Under the pieces are notes generated by a model. The model was not told where the DNA came from. It saw only the letters and a program-made list of their open reading frames with translations, and ran no database searches. From Siphonodentalium dalli (lineage: Eukaryota > Mollusca > Scaphopoda > Gadilida > Siphonodentaliidae): 64,000 nt of DNA. The stretch lies in the NCBI GenBank assembly GCA_032622095.1, contig CP136064.1, forward strand, positions 126,901,605 through 126,965,604. The letters are read 5' to 3'. The position numbers and the translations under genes were made by a program. Shown piece after piece: positions 1-10,315 of the stretch (positions within the stretch are counted from its first letter, which is position 1; each line of letters starts with the position of its first letter).

Positions 1-498
1 TACATCAATACGTCGATGACTATAAAGAGCGTTAACCGGTTACATCTCCCAATATGGAAGATATAAGAAGCGTTGGTGTGTTAACCCCCACTGTGCCATT
101 TTTGTGACTGGGGAGGGAGAAGCGGTGCTCTGAGCTTATCCAAAATGCGACGTGGACGATCCCCGTGGGTTTTTACCCTTATATACGTTGAATTGACCCG
201 ATTTCAAGGTCAAGGTCACGTCGCACGGCCAAACGAATAGGCTTACGACACTCCCCATACGAAAGTATCCCCAGACACTAATTTTCATCGAAATCCAGTG
301 ATACTCGGGCGTTCGACCTTGAAATGACCCGATTCAAGGTCAAGGTCATGTCGCATGGGCAAATTAATAGGCCCATGCCAGTCCACGGCCGAAAATACCC
401 CACATACAAAGTTTCATCGAAATCGGCTTGGCCGTTTTCGAGTCCATCGCGAACAGACAGACAGACAGACACACAGATTTCCCAAAATATATAATTGA
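1..498 (-). mobile_element. Helitron-like unit, right part, at window edge
   Basis: The right boundary at 497-498 reads GA, the complement of a 5' TC terminus, followed at once by the CTAG 3' end of the next unit. On the minus strand it begins TCAATTATATATTTTGG and then a CTGT/CACA-type simple repeat, as in the other copies. The other end lies outside the window. The body contains many TGACCTTGA/TCAAGGTCA motifs and no helicase or Rep coding, so this is a non-autonomous copy. Confidence 0.55.
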
Positions 499-540
499 CT
501 AGCCGATGAGCCCGACGTTGTCCGGGCTATTCAAAAACCA

Positions 541-740
541 AATTTCAAGTCGATAGCTCCACCCGTTTCCGAGATCTGGTCTGCGCATGCGCGAAGCTTG
601 CGTCGCACGGGCTCGGCGACCCGATAAAAATCGTATCCGGGGCAAGATACATTCACATAGCAAATTTCATGTTGATAGCTCCACCCGTTTCCGAGATTTC
701 AATGCGCATGCGCTGCACGGGTGTCGCACGGGCTCGTCAG
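541..740. repeat. Imperfect tandem pair, about 130 bp
   Basis: The sentence-like motif GATAGCTCCACCCGTTTCCG occurs at 551-570 and 674-693. It is followed both times by GAGAT, GCGCATGCGC and GTCGCACGGGCTCG. The pair lies inside a Helitron-like unit and breaks its usual body. No coding potential was recognised. Confidence 0.6.
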
Positions 741-930
741 TACGACAAGGACGACCACCTGGTCAAACTACACACACGTACCAAGTTTCGTCCCGATCGG
801 TCGAGAATCGTAGACACTCAAAAGTATTGTTCCCGTATATCTCTCTGCAGATGCTAATAACGTTGAATGGCAAACAAACGCTCTTTATAGCGATGCGTAA
901 AAAACAAACGCTCATTAAATTATCACTTGA

Positions 931-1036
931 TTAACCACCGCAGTGCCGTTTTTTTTCTCCTGAGGGTGGAGAATGTGTGCTCTGTGCAGTGCTTCTCCAA
1001 AATGCGACGTCGACGATTCCCGTGGGATTTTACCTT
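931..1036. repeat. Dispersed 105-bp repeat, three copies
   Basis: Related copies lie at 78-180, 931-1036 and 2967-3066. All contain the order TTAACC, GTGCCATTTTTGTGACTG-like sequence, GGAGAATGGGTGCTCTGAGC-like sequence, CTTCTCCAAAA and CGTGGGTTTTTACC. Each is preceded within about 60 bp by an AACGCTCTTTA motif or its complement. All three interrupt Helitron-like units. Origin unknown. Confidence 0.5.
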
Positions 1037-4000
1037 TGGATAGGAAGTTTGGTCTCGATCGGCCAACCCGTTTTCGATTCTATAAAGGACAGACAGACAA
1101 ACAAACAGAGGTCATCAAAATATATAATAGACTAGCAGGTGGACCCGACTTCGTCCCGGCTGTTTCCCCTCTGCTTTTCTGCGAATTGCGCGATTTGACC
1201 TTGAATTGTTCATTTTGAAGGTCAAGGTCAGATCGGATCACGATTTGACCCGTCCAAAACACTACCCTGACAAAAATACCCGACAACATTACCCGTTGAA
1301 ATCCATCCGGTTTACCCGATTTGACCTTGAATTGACCCGATTTCAAGGTCAATGTCACGTCGCACGGGCAAATGAATAGGCTTATAACACTCCCCATACG
1401 AAAGTATCCCTAGACACTAATTTTCATCGAAATCCCGTGATACTCGGACGTTTGACCTTGAAATTACCCGATTTCAACGCCAAGGTCGTGTCGCACTGGC
1501 AAATTAATAGGCCTATGCCACTCCCCGGTCGAAAGGTCAAGGTCACGTCGCACGGGCAAATGAATAGGCTTATGACACTCCCCATACGAAAGAATTTTCA
1601 TCGAAATCCCGTGATACTCGGGCGTTTGACCTTTAAATGACCCGATTTCAAGGTCAATGTCACGTCGCACGGGCAAAATAATAGGCCAATGCCACTCCCC
1701 GGCCGAAAGTACCCCCACATACCAAGTTTCATCGAAATCGGCTTGGCCGTTTTCGAGTCGATCGCGAACAGACAGACACACACATATTTCCCAAAATATA
1801 TAATAGACTAGCTGGTGGACCCGACTTCGTCCGGGCTGTTTCCCCTCTGCTATTCGCGAATTGCGCGATTTGACCTTGAATTGATCATTTTGAATGTCAA
1901 GGTCAGGTCGGGGTCACAATTTGACCAGTCCAAAACACTACCCGGACAAAAGTATCCGACAAAAGTACCCGTCGAAATCCGTCCGGTTTTACCCGATTTG
2001 ACCTTGAATTTACCATTTTGAAGGTCAAGGTCATGTCGGGGTCACGATTTGACCTGTCAAAAACACTCCGTAACCCTAGGTATCAACATTCGCGATTTGA
2101 CCTTGGATTGACCATTTTGAAGATCAAGGTCTGGTCGGGGTCACGATTCGACCCGTCGAAATCACCCCCGGACACAAGTAACTCTAGGTATCAAATTTCG
2201 TCGAAATCCGTCCGTTTTACCCGATTTGACCTTGAATTGACCTTTTTGAAGGTCAAGGTCAGGTTGGGGTCACGATTTGACCCGTCCAAATCCATCCCTA
2301 GGAAAAATTACCCCTAGGTATCAAATTTCGTCAAAATCCATCGGGCAGTTTTCCCGGCCATAGCTAACACACACACACCCACACACACACAAAAGTCCCA
2401 AAATATATAGTAGACTAGCTGGTGGACCCGACTTCGTCCGGGCTGTTTCCCCTCTGCTTTTCGGCGAATTGCGATTTGACCCGTCAAAAACACTCCCCGG
2501 ACAAAAGTACCCGTCGGTTTTACCCGATGCAAATATCAAAGGCGATGAGTCAAGAGGAACGATTTAGTGCAAGTACATTATTTACGAGATGCGTCGAAAA
2601 CGGAAAAATAAGACGATCGAGGAAATCAACTAATAAGTATTGTTCCCGGGCAATAAATCTCTCCTCATAGTCCACACCCTGGGGCATAACTGGGAAGTGA
2701 AGACATAATTTTAGAAGGCCTCAAACCCGGTGGTCGTAGAATTAGATTTTTCATGGGAAAATGGACAGACTCCACGCTTGTATTGTATTAGGCAATAATC
2801 GAAGAGACATAAACGCATGTATTGACAATTTTGCCAGCCTTGGGAAGATTCGTAGAAGCGAGTTCCATGCAATGGAAATGCAAGCATATTTCCTATGTAA
2901 CGGTTTAACAGTGTCTAAACGCTCTTTACGACGACACTGTGGATACGAACGCTCTTTAACTATCAACGCGATTAACCCCACCGGTCATTTTTGTGACTGA
3001 GTGTGGAGAATGGGTGCTCTGAGCTTCTCCAAAACAGCGGTAAACACTTCATGTGGGTTTTTACCCATAGATAGCAAGTTTGGTCGAAATCCGTCCGGCA
3101 GTTTTCCCGGACATAGCTAACACACAAACAAACAGACAGAAGTCCCAAAATATATATTAGACTAGCTGGTGGACCCGACTTCGTCCGGGCTGTTTTCCCT
3201 CTGCTTTTCGGCGAATTGCGCGATTTGACCTTGAATTGTCCATTCTGAAGGTCAAGTTCAGGTGGGGTCACGATTTGACCAGTCCAAAAAACTGCCCGGA
3301 CAAAAGTACCCGTGGAAATCTGTCTGGTTTTACCTGATTTGACCATTTTGAAGGTCAATGTCACATCGGGGTCACGATTTGACCCGTCCAAAACACTCCG
3401 TGGACCAAAGTAACCCTAGGTATCAAATTTCGTCGAAATCCCGTCAAAATCCGCGATTTGACCTTGAATTGACCATTTTGAAGGTCAAGGTCAAGGTCTG
3501 GTCGGGGTTACGATTTGACCCGTCCAAATCACCCCCCGGACAAAAGTAACTATATGTATCAAATTTCGTCAAAATCCGTCCGTTTTACCTGATTTGACCT
3601 TGGAAGGTCAAGGTCAGGGTCACGATTTGACCCGTCCAAAACCATCCCTGGGAAAAATTATCCCTAGGTATCAAATTTCGTCAAAATCTGTCAGGCAGTT
3701 TTCCCGGCCATAGCTAACAGACACACACACACACACAGACACACAGAAGTCCCAAAATATATAGTAGACTTAGACTAGCTGTTTCCCCTCTGCTTTCCGG
3801 CGAAAGGCGCTATTTGACCTTGAATTGACCATTTTGAAGGTCAATGTCAGGTCGGGGTCACGATTTGACCCGTCCAAAACACACCAAGGACAAAAGTACC
3901 TGTCGAAATCAGTCAGGTTTTACCCGATTTGACCTTGAATTGACCATTTTGAAGGTCAAGGTCAGGTCGGGGTCATGATTTGACCCGTCCAAAACACTCC

Positions 4001-4127
4001 CCGGACAAAAGTATCCTAGGTATCAAATTTCGTCGAAATCCGTCAGGCAGTTTTCCCGGCCATTGCTAATAAACAGACAGAGGCAGACAAACAGACAAAC
4101 AGACATAAGTCCCCAAATATATATTAG

Positions 4128-4374
4128 ATTATATGTATTACATAAAGATGTGAACATACATCTAGGGTCAGTGTGTGTTTATAAACAATCTAACATGGCA
4201 GTCAACTGATCATATCAACTGTATTCTGCAGACACATTGTTGGTGGATTGGTTGAATGCCATGTTTAATACACTGTTTATGAATGCATACTCACCCTGCT
4301 GTATGTTTGTCACATTGGTAGAGTAAATAGTAGTGTTTGTGTGGGATAGTTGTTATTAAAACACAGCAAACAAA
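4128..4374. other. Unannotated AT-rich spacer
   Basis: No open frame, repeat or structured element was recognised between the Helitron array and the first foldback element. Confidence 0.5.
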
Positions 4375-4398
4375 GTTAACTTATTTTATACAATTATT

Positions 4399-4525
4399 GC
4401 ATTGTTTCGAGGTTGACAAGAGGAATTGTCAATCCGAGGAAGTCAATATTCGCCAAGGCCATAGGCCGAGATGATTATTGACTTCCAATGGCTGACAATT
4501 CCTCGTGTTAACCAAGAAACAATGC
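4399..4525. repeat. Imperfect 127-bp hairpin
   Basis: Left GCATTGTTTCGAGGTTGACA pairs with right TGTTAACCAAGAAACAATGC, and the inner GAGGAATTGTCA pairs with TGACAATTCCTC. The loop region reads AAGGCCATAGGCCGAG. Confidence 0.75.
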
Positions 4526-5424
4526 GATAACTGTTTAATTTGATTTGACAAGACTTTGTGACTGGGAAAACCTGATCTATTTTCAGGTCTGATAATAAGT
4601 TTTGTTATCCTTCATCCCATTTTCCTCTCTTCTGATTGGCTGAGAGTGCGTCACATGGCGGGCGATAAATCACCATATTACCCTCGAGGGTAACATTGTC
4701 TCAGTTATTGACCGCTCAGCTGTTACCAGCAAACATAGAACTACGAAGAACTCACCACGCAGAGATTCTCTGACAGCTCTCTGATAATTTCGAAAAACAC
4801 TGTTTTTATAAACACCACTGTTTCATAACAACCGCGAATTTGCATAATTGTGTGTTTTTTATTTGCTATTAAAGCACGCTATGTATAAATTGTGTTATCA
4901 CAGACACATACGATGTACATACGTTACAACTACGTTTATGTGCTTGATCAAATAGCCACTCTTTGCTGTTTGTCAATTGACTATTTCTTTTCTTCAATAC
5001 ATTCCTCAGACTTCAGAGAATACCCGTATGTTGCGTAACAATCTGTGACATGTCAAATTATTTTTTCACCACTACAACGTGTTAGTTCCACATTTTAGCA
5101 ATCTGGAAATTAACACGTCTGTCGGCGTCTTCACGGCCATTAAAATTTAAAACGAAACCGAACATTTCGCTGCATGGCTACTCAACTTCGAACTTGCTTT
5201 GCTCCTCTTTCCGTGAACCGATTTCCACCATGCAACCAGCAAACTGACCGGAGAATAGCTGCGCGAATGACGGGTCTGTTAATTGATCCAGATTATGAAT
5301 GTTTTATTTTCTAAATAGCGATGATTCCAACATAAAATTAACTTTTCGAACTGGATTAAAGAATATATGCGCGTATTTATGCCTGCTACTAAGGATGTTC
5401 GTGTGTACTCCTTTGTCAGATACA

Positions 5425-5571
5425 AAACAGTTATCACCCTTGTTTTCGTGAGACACGGGGATTTGTCGCCGCTCTCCCCCTGGAATGTCACCCTCGGGCC
5501 TGGCGGGTGACATTCCAGGTCTCGAGTGGGCGACAAATCCCCGCGTCTCACTCAATCGCGGGCGATAACTG
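5425..5571. repeat. 147-bp hairpin
   Basis: CAGTTATCACCC at the left pairs imperfectly with GGGCGATAACTG at the right. Nested inside, GAGACACGGGGATTTGTCG pairs with CGACAAATCCCCGCGTCTC, and CTGGAATGTCACCC pairs with GGGTGACATTCCAG. Confidence 0.8.
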
Positions 5572-5822
5572 TATAATGTTAACCCCTGAAATATCTGACG
5601 TCACTCAGAACTGTTATTAACCTGTTGTTTCATTAATGAGGTAATATAGTCTGATGATATATGACAACAGTACTCAACATAATGTTTGTATACTGGTTGT
5701 GAAGCATCTCAGCCAATGCTGTAAATGCATGCATTTTCCAGGTTATTTTAAGGATTTATATCTGTTAAAAAGTCATAAAGCTCTAGTTTTTTTTTTCATG
5801 TGATACATCAGATCTTCAACGG

Positions 5823-6537
5823 GTTATGATGGGATATATAGAGGATATGAAATGAGTGTTTCTCTCATATGATATTTATGAAACGAGTCTAAGAATTTTC
5901 AGTTTTCTCGAGCCTCCGGCGAGAGAAAACTGAAAATTCGTGACGAGTTTCATAAATATCATATGAGAGAAACACGAATTACATATTCTATTTATCATAT
6001 GACACCTATAAATTGATTATGATGTCCAAAACGCACACAAATCACTAAATAGCTATATGACATCGGCAGCAAAAGGTTAATGTGACGTCACTTCATTGCA
6101 CCGGAAGCCCAATTACACCTGGTGAACTAGCAGAAATAATATGCACGCGAAGATATAGTGCGCAATTCTGTTCTCAGTTTGTGACATTATATCGTATGTT
6201 TATTAGATAAATGCGAATTCATATTCCATTTATCGTATAACAATGTCCAAAACTATATATTTCAAGATTATAATTGCGAGAATTTCGGCATCGCGTTGAT
6301 TGACGCGCACGAATTTGACCTGCATTTAGTTACAGATACGGCTCGGCACCGGCTGCCATTCAGCCAATCAAAACACACTTTTTGTCAACAAACCAATCAA
6401 ATTATCGGAAGGTGATATGAACTAGTAGTTCATATGAAATTGATTTATGACATACTTTCCAACGTAAATAATGATTGAGTCATATGATAAAAGATATTAT
6501 GAAACTCGTTTCATAAAATCTTATATCCCAACATAAC
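5823..6537. mobile_element. Foldback/MITE-like element
   Basis: The outer inverted ends are GTTATGATGGGATATA at 5823-5838 and TATATCCCAACATAAC at 6522-6537. A 120-bp hairpin spans 5856-5975: GTGTTTCTCTCATATGATAT pairs with ATATCATATGAGAGAAACAC, with loop GAGCCTCCGGCG. A smaller palindrome, TATGAAACTCGTTTCATA, sits near the right end. The interior is AT-rich with no transposase frame. The architecture resembles the element at 4375-5583, but the sequence does not. Confidence 0.55.
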
Positions 6538-7399
6538 TCGTTTGAGATCCTCTATATATAACAAAACTGATGATTTTGCTTCACAAGTTCAAATTAAAAA
6601 AAATATATTCAGTAATACTTCAGACTCATTCAAAACCCTCATTCTGCGTAAGATCTTTGCACTTTGCACACAAACACGCAAGTCGGCGACGTCAAAGCAC
6701 AGCCTGCCCACATTGCCGAATCAACACATGCAGATCGCGGATAGTAACATCTATATACATACGTTGTTTTCGTAGCATCAAATATTTTACTATTAAACTT
6801 GAACCCATCATTAATATATGCTGGGACAAATAAGCAATAAATTTGCGATATATATTTAGCTCAACGTAAAATAGTGGACCGGACCGGAAAGTAACGTACC
6901 AGGAGAGAAAATCGGTCCAAAGTGGTCCAGTGGCACCCGGTGCGGAACGGAACGCGGTCGACCCCTGGACTTGATAAGTTGAACTTTTGCATGGTCCTGT
7001 TTGTACATTATAATGAATTTTAGTATTAAGGTCAAAACAAAAATACCTGTGTTTAGGGTTTCCCGACCGAATAGGCAAAATCGGCCCGACTCAAAACTTT
7101 TTATCACCTATTAAATTTTTAATTTTTTTCGGCAAATCGTCAGATCTATACATGTAGCAAAAACTGGGATCCAATGGGTTAACACACATCAGTCAAAATG
7201 AACTGTTTGGGACATGTTATGACTTATGACAAAGGGAATCGGTGCAATTGCCATGTTGTTATATCAAAACAAACAGCTTGTCGACAGATGACTTTGATCT
7301 TCACGACATACTCATGACAGCATAACTAAGATAATCTGTGCCCATTGCCCAAGCATGTGAAATTGAAGCACATGTTATGGAGGGTGCCCATGCACACAA
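6538..7399. other. No feature recognised
   Basis: AT-rich sequence with short chance frames only. A GC-rich patch at about 6865-6970 is rich in GGACCGG and CGGTCC strings, but I see no gene or element ends in it. Confidence 0.5.
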
Positions 7400-7620
7400 A
7401 ATTTAAACCCCTGCAGATTATTTAATTAGATGCTGATGCAATAGCTTGATATAAATGTTTGTAGTGCGGATTACAAGTCAATCTTGTCAATTGCAAAAGC
7501 ATATCTTCTTGGCAAGTTATGCACATGTATGCCGGTGCACATGCCTGTGTATCCTACTATAATATAAATTACTTTATTAAACATATATTCCAGAATACTG
7601 GTATATTATATGTATGAACG
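7400..7620 (+). repeat. Dispersed repeat, inverted partner at 61200-61450
   Basis: The motifs GCTGATGCAATAGC, AGCATATCTT, CAAGTTATGCAC, TATCCTACTATA and AATTACTTTATTAAACATATA occur in this order. They recur in the same order on the opposite strand near 61.2-61.45 kb. Similarity is patchy, indicating old copies of one unnamed interspersed element. Confidence 0.55.
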
Positions 7621-9180
7621 GGCAGCTAACTCATCAGAATTCCAAACACTTCTGTTGCTGATTGACAGTTTAGTCATGCCCGTTTCTGTCTGATTGGACA
7701 GAGACGTCTGTCTGATTGCACATAGATGCACACCTGACAGCAATCTAAGGACATACCGGTAGCTTTTTCTCTTGTCACAATTAGTCCGTGTTTAAATTCA
7801 TTTCCGACATCTGATTTGGAATTTCTTTTCCAGATTAAGACAGAACGTTTATCCAAATTCCAATGTGCACGGGGGAAGTTGACTGAGTTCACTGCTTTGA
7901 TTGTCACCTAGTCATTTTAGATTAATGCCACAGAAAGATCTGAGATCCATGCCTGTGTACAATATTCTGGCAAACGAATGTTCCCACTGACTATATAATC
8001 TTAACTTTGGAAGCAAGAGCAAGCCTTAATCTTACTAATGGGAGTTTACTTGCAATGCTGTGATGAAGAATCAACTTGTATTTATCGTCCCCGATTTGTT
8101 ATTCATTTCTGGATGTTCAGCCTATGGGCTACACTATCACTGTAGTATACATGGGCTTTCATTTTACATAAACAATTAGGGACAGTACAGATATTTCTAA
8201 TATATCGATATCTGACTTATCTGTATCGGTATGTGTTGAACAATCCACTGTTCAGTGGCAAATATACACATGGCCCATCTTTGTTATTGTGTCGAACACA
8301 GGGAATGTGTCAATGCCCCCTCCCCCTGTATCCACTAATCCCAAGTAGGGCTGGGCGATATTGACCCAAAAATATATCGCGATATTATGGTGACAACATC
8401 ACGATAAACGATATTATTGCGATATTATTTTGGTATAAAACAATTGGTAAGTACAAAGTATAGTATATATGCAATATTTCATGCATAAAGTTCCATCTTT
8501 GTGTCAGAGGGTTACTATGGGTCCATTTAAGTATTAATGTCCTCGAGCCTTTGACATTAAATTTATAAAGTTAGCTTTGGCAGTATGGGCTCTGTCAATG
8601 AATTCTCAGTCTTGGTGGGCAGGGTCTATAGAAAGTTCATATTACCTTTGTAAGTCTTCAATAGCATTTATTCATCTTTCATAAGAATAACACATCTCGA
8701 TTATCATCATCACCATCAACACATACAATCGAACATCATCCACAGACTGGCATAGTCTGATAATACACCTAACACACAGAGTGTTATAATACGCCAATAT
8801 ATATATTGAATAGGCCCGGCAACCAAATGCAAATATATTACCATTTGCATACATGATAAGCACGCATATGTACATACACAAATATATGTTAAAGGAACTT
8901 GAGGAGTTCCTGAAAATACAAGAGATGCCAGATATCCAATCTATCTAATTGAGATATCTACAAACTGGCATCTCAGGTTATCTGGAGATAACCTGACGAA
9001 AGTAATCACATTAAAATATAATTAAAATAGGAAATATACTCCTAACTATTGGGCCGTATATATTTTATGTCAAAATGGACAAACTCTATGCTGATTTACT
9101 TGAAGACAAAAGTATTAATAAAAACATGATTATAACGATAAAATATAGAAACTGTGAACATACCAGTTCAATGCTTGATT
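7621..9180. other. Mostly featureless, with a few repeat fragments
   Basis: No exon with matching splice sites and frame was found. At 8345-8440 GTAGGGCTGGGCGATATTGA leads into alternating CGATATT sequence, resembling the end of common hAT-type MITEs. At 8921-8974 GAGATGCCAG pairs with CTGGCATCTC. Just downstream CAGGTTATCT and AGATAACCTG form a near-perfect palindrome. Confidence 0.45.
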
Positions 9181-9189
9181 TTCCCCACA

Positions 9190-9240
9190 TGTTTGCGATT
9201 AACTTGCGATTTTAATCGCAGCTTCTGCGGTGGCTCTAAG
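9190..9240 (+). mobile_element. Harbinger-type MITE end fragment
   Basis: GCGATTTTAATCGCAGCTTC followed by TGCGGTGGCTCT matches the right terminal repeat of the complete MITE at 44774-45095 with a few changes. The left end is not evident, so this is a relic. Confidence 0.45.
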
Positions 9241-9270
9241 AGTAAGAAGACTAAGTTGTCAGTGGCTCCA

Positions 9271-9369
9271 CAGTTACTGGACATAAAGTCCCAAAACAAG
9301 GTTTTAATCGAATTTATAAATTGGTACTTTGATTAAAACGTTATTTTGAGACTTTATGTCCAGTAACTG
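9271..9369. repeat. 99-bp hairpin, partial copy at 12118-12190
   Basis: CAGTTACTGGACATAAAGTC pairs with GACTTTATGTCCAGTAACTG. The inner part also pairs (GGTTTTAATC with GATTAAAACG). The left half recurs at 12118 onwards, where it is interrupted by the Mutator-like element at 12202. Confidence 0.7.
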
Positions 9370-9458
9370 CATGGTGGCTTGTAACCCTTATAAACACAGT
9401 CACAGGTATTTATTATTTTTTCTTTTGCCTAAATAAACTCTATTGAATCTTGAAATTA

Positions 9459-9560
9459 GGGCTACAACATTTCATCGTGAATACAATGTATCACGATACA
9501 GTTTCAAAAGATACGCATATCATATCATGTGTATGTGTCATGTGTATCACAATACAGGAA
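9459..9560 (+). mobile_element. hAT-type MITE-like fragment
   Basis: Begins TAGGGCTACAACATTTCATC and runs into repeated ATCACGATACA and CATATCATGTGTATG strings. TAGGG-type starts of this kind are typical of non-autonomous hAT elements. A matching far end was not identified. Confidence 0.3.
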
Positions 9561-9824
9561 ATCAATAATTAATGTTTGAAGATGGGCTAGTGTAAAAAAG
9601 CAAAACCTGCAATTATCTCTCAAGTTGATATGTATACTAATTACTATGTATATTTGACTCATCTAGCCAACAAGTAAACTCCATTTTAGTCTAATTTAGA
9701 TTAAAATGAATTCTACCTCGAGTTATAAAATTGTTGTTTCCTATCATTCAGGCGGTATTCATTTGCTCATGTACTATAATATATTCTTCACAATCTTACC
9801 TGCTCTACCCCAATCGCTAAAGCT

Positions 9825-9901
9825 CGCCACACACGATGCGATATGTATCGTACGACAAATATCGGGCACCTGGTTACGGGTCAAATCGTAGCGTTTGCGG
9901 T
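9825..9901. mobile_element. Short MITE-like inverted pair
   Basis: CGCCACACACGATGCGAT at the left and ATCGTAGCGTTTGCGGTGGA at the right are imperfect inverted repeats related to the 44774-45095 MITE ends. A further related sequence, ATCGCATCGTGTGCGGCCCG, lies at about 12752-12771, so a larger outer element is also possible. Confidence 0.35.
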
Positions 9902-10313
9902 GGAAAATCACACAACATTTTGTTGCATGATCATTGATTGGCCCCACAAAGAATAATAATCATTTTGATTTTCTAAAAATCTACGATCGAGTCATGCGAT
10001 TTATGGGAAGTAGCCAATCAGATTCAACTATTAATATGATCACATGATTTATTTCACAACATCCAGATATTTTGGACGTGGAAGAATGCATGCATTTATT
10101 GGGGCATATGCCATGATATGGGAGTCATCTATTTATGCATCTACAATATAACTACAATATAACTACAATTGAATACAAATAAACAAAACAAGGTGGATCA
10201 AAAATTGGACATCAGCAAATTGGTGTCTTTAAAATATCTGATTGTGAATTGGTGCATTCATGAGAAAGTAAACAACTAGATCATACGACCCGATCGCATC
10301 ATGTGCAGTGGTG
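9902..10313. other. No feature recognised
   Basis: AT-rich sequence with a short direct repeat CTACAATATAA near 10140-10165. No gene or complete element seen. Confidence 0.5.
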
Positions 10314-10315
10314 TA

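Larger units (their letters stand above)
499..4127 (-). mobile_element. Head-to-tail array of six Helitron-like units
   Basis: Unit boundaries lie at 499-1131, 1132-1807, 1808-2414, 2415-3161, 3162-3774 and 3775-4127. Read on the minus strand, each unit starts TCTATTATATATTTTGG (variants occur) and most end in CCCGGACGAAGTCGGG, about 8 nt of spacer, then CTAG. This is the known Helitron layout of 5' TC, a 3' hairpin and a CTRR end. The CTAG of one unit abuts the TC of the next with no intervening base. The unit at 3775 has lost its hairpin. The outermost 5' end at 4127 is preceded by A on the minus strand, as expected for insertion between A and T. Interiors are dense in AGGTCA half-sites and CA/CAGA simple repeats. 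No Rep/helicase frame is present. Tandem satellite amplification of a Helitron end is an alternative reading. Confidence 0.65.
4375..5583. mobile_element. Foldback/MITE-like element with two terminal hairpins
   Basis: The left end GTTAACTTATTTTATACAAT and the complement of the right end GTTAACATTATACAGTTAT match imperfectly, suggesting terminal inverted repeats about 1.2 kb apart. Each end carries a long hairpin. One spans 4399-4525, with arms around AGGAATTGTCA and GAAGTCAATA and the centre GGCCATAGGCC. The other spans 5425-5571, with arms around GGGGATTTGTCGCC and CTGGAATGTCACC. No transposase frame lies between them. Superfamily unassigned. Confidence 0.5.
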
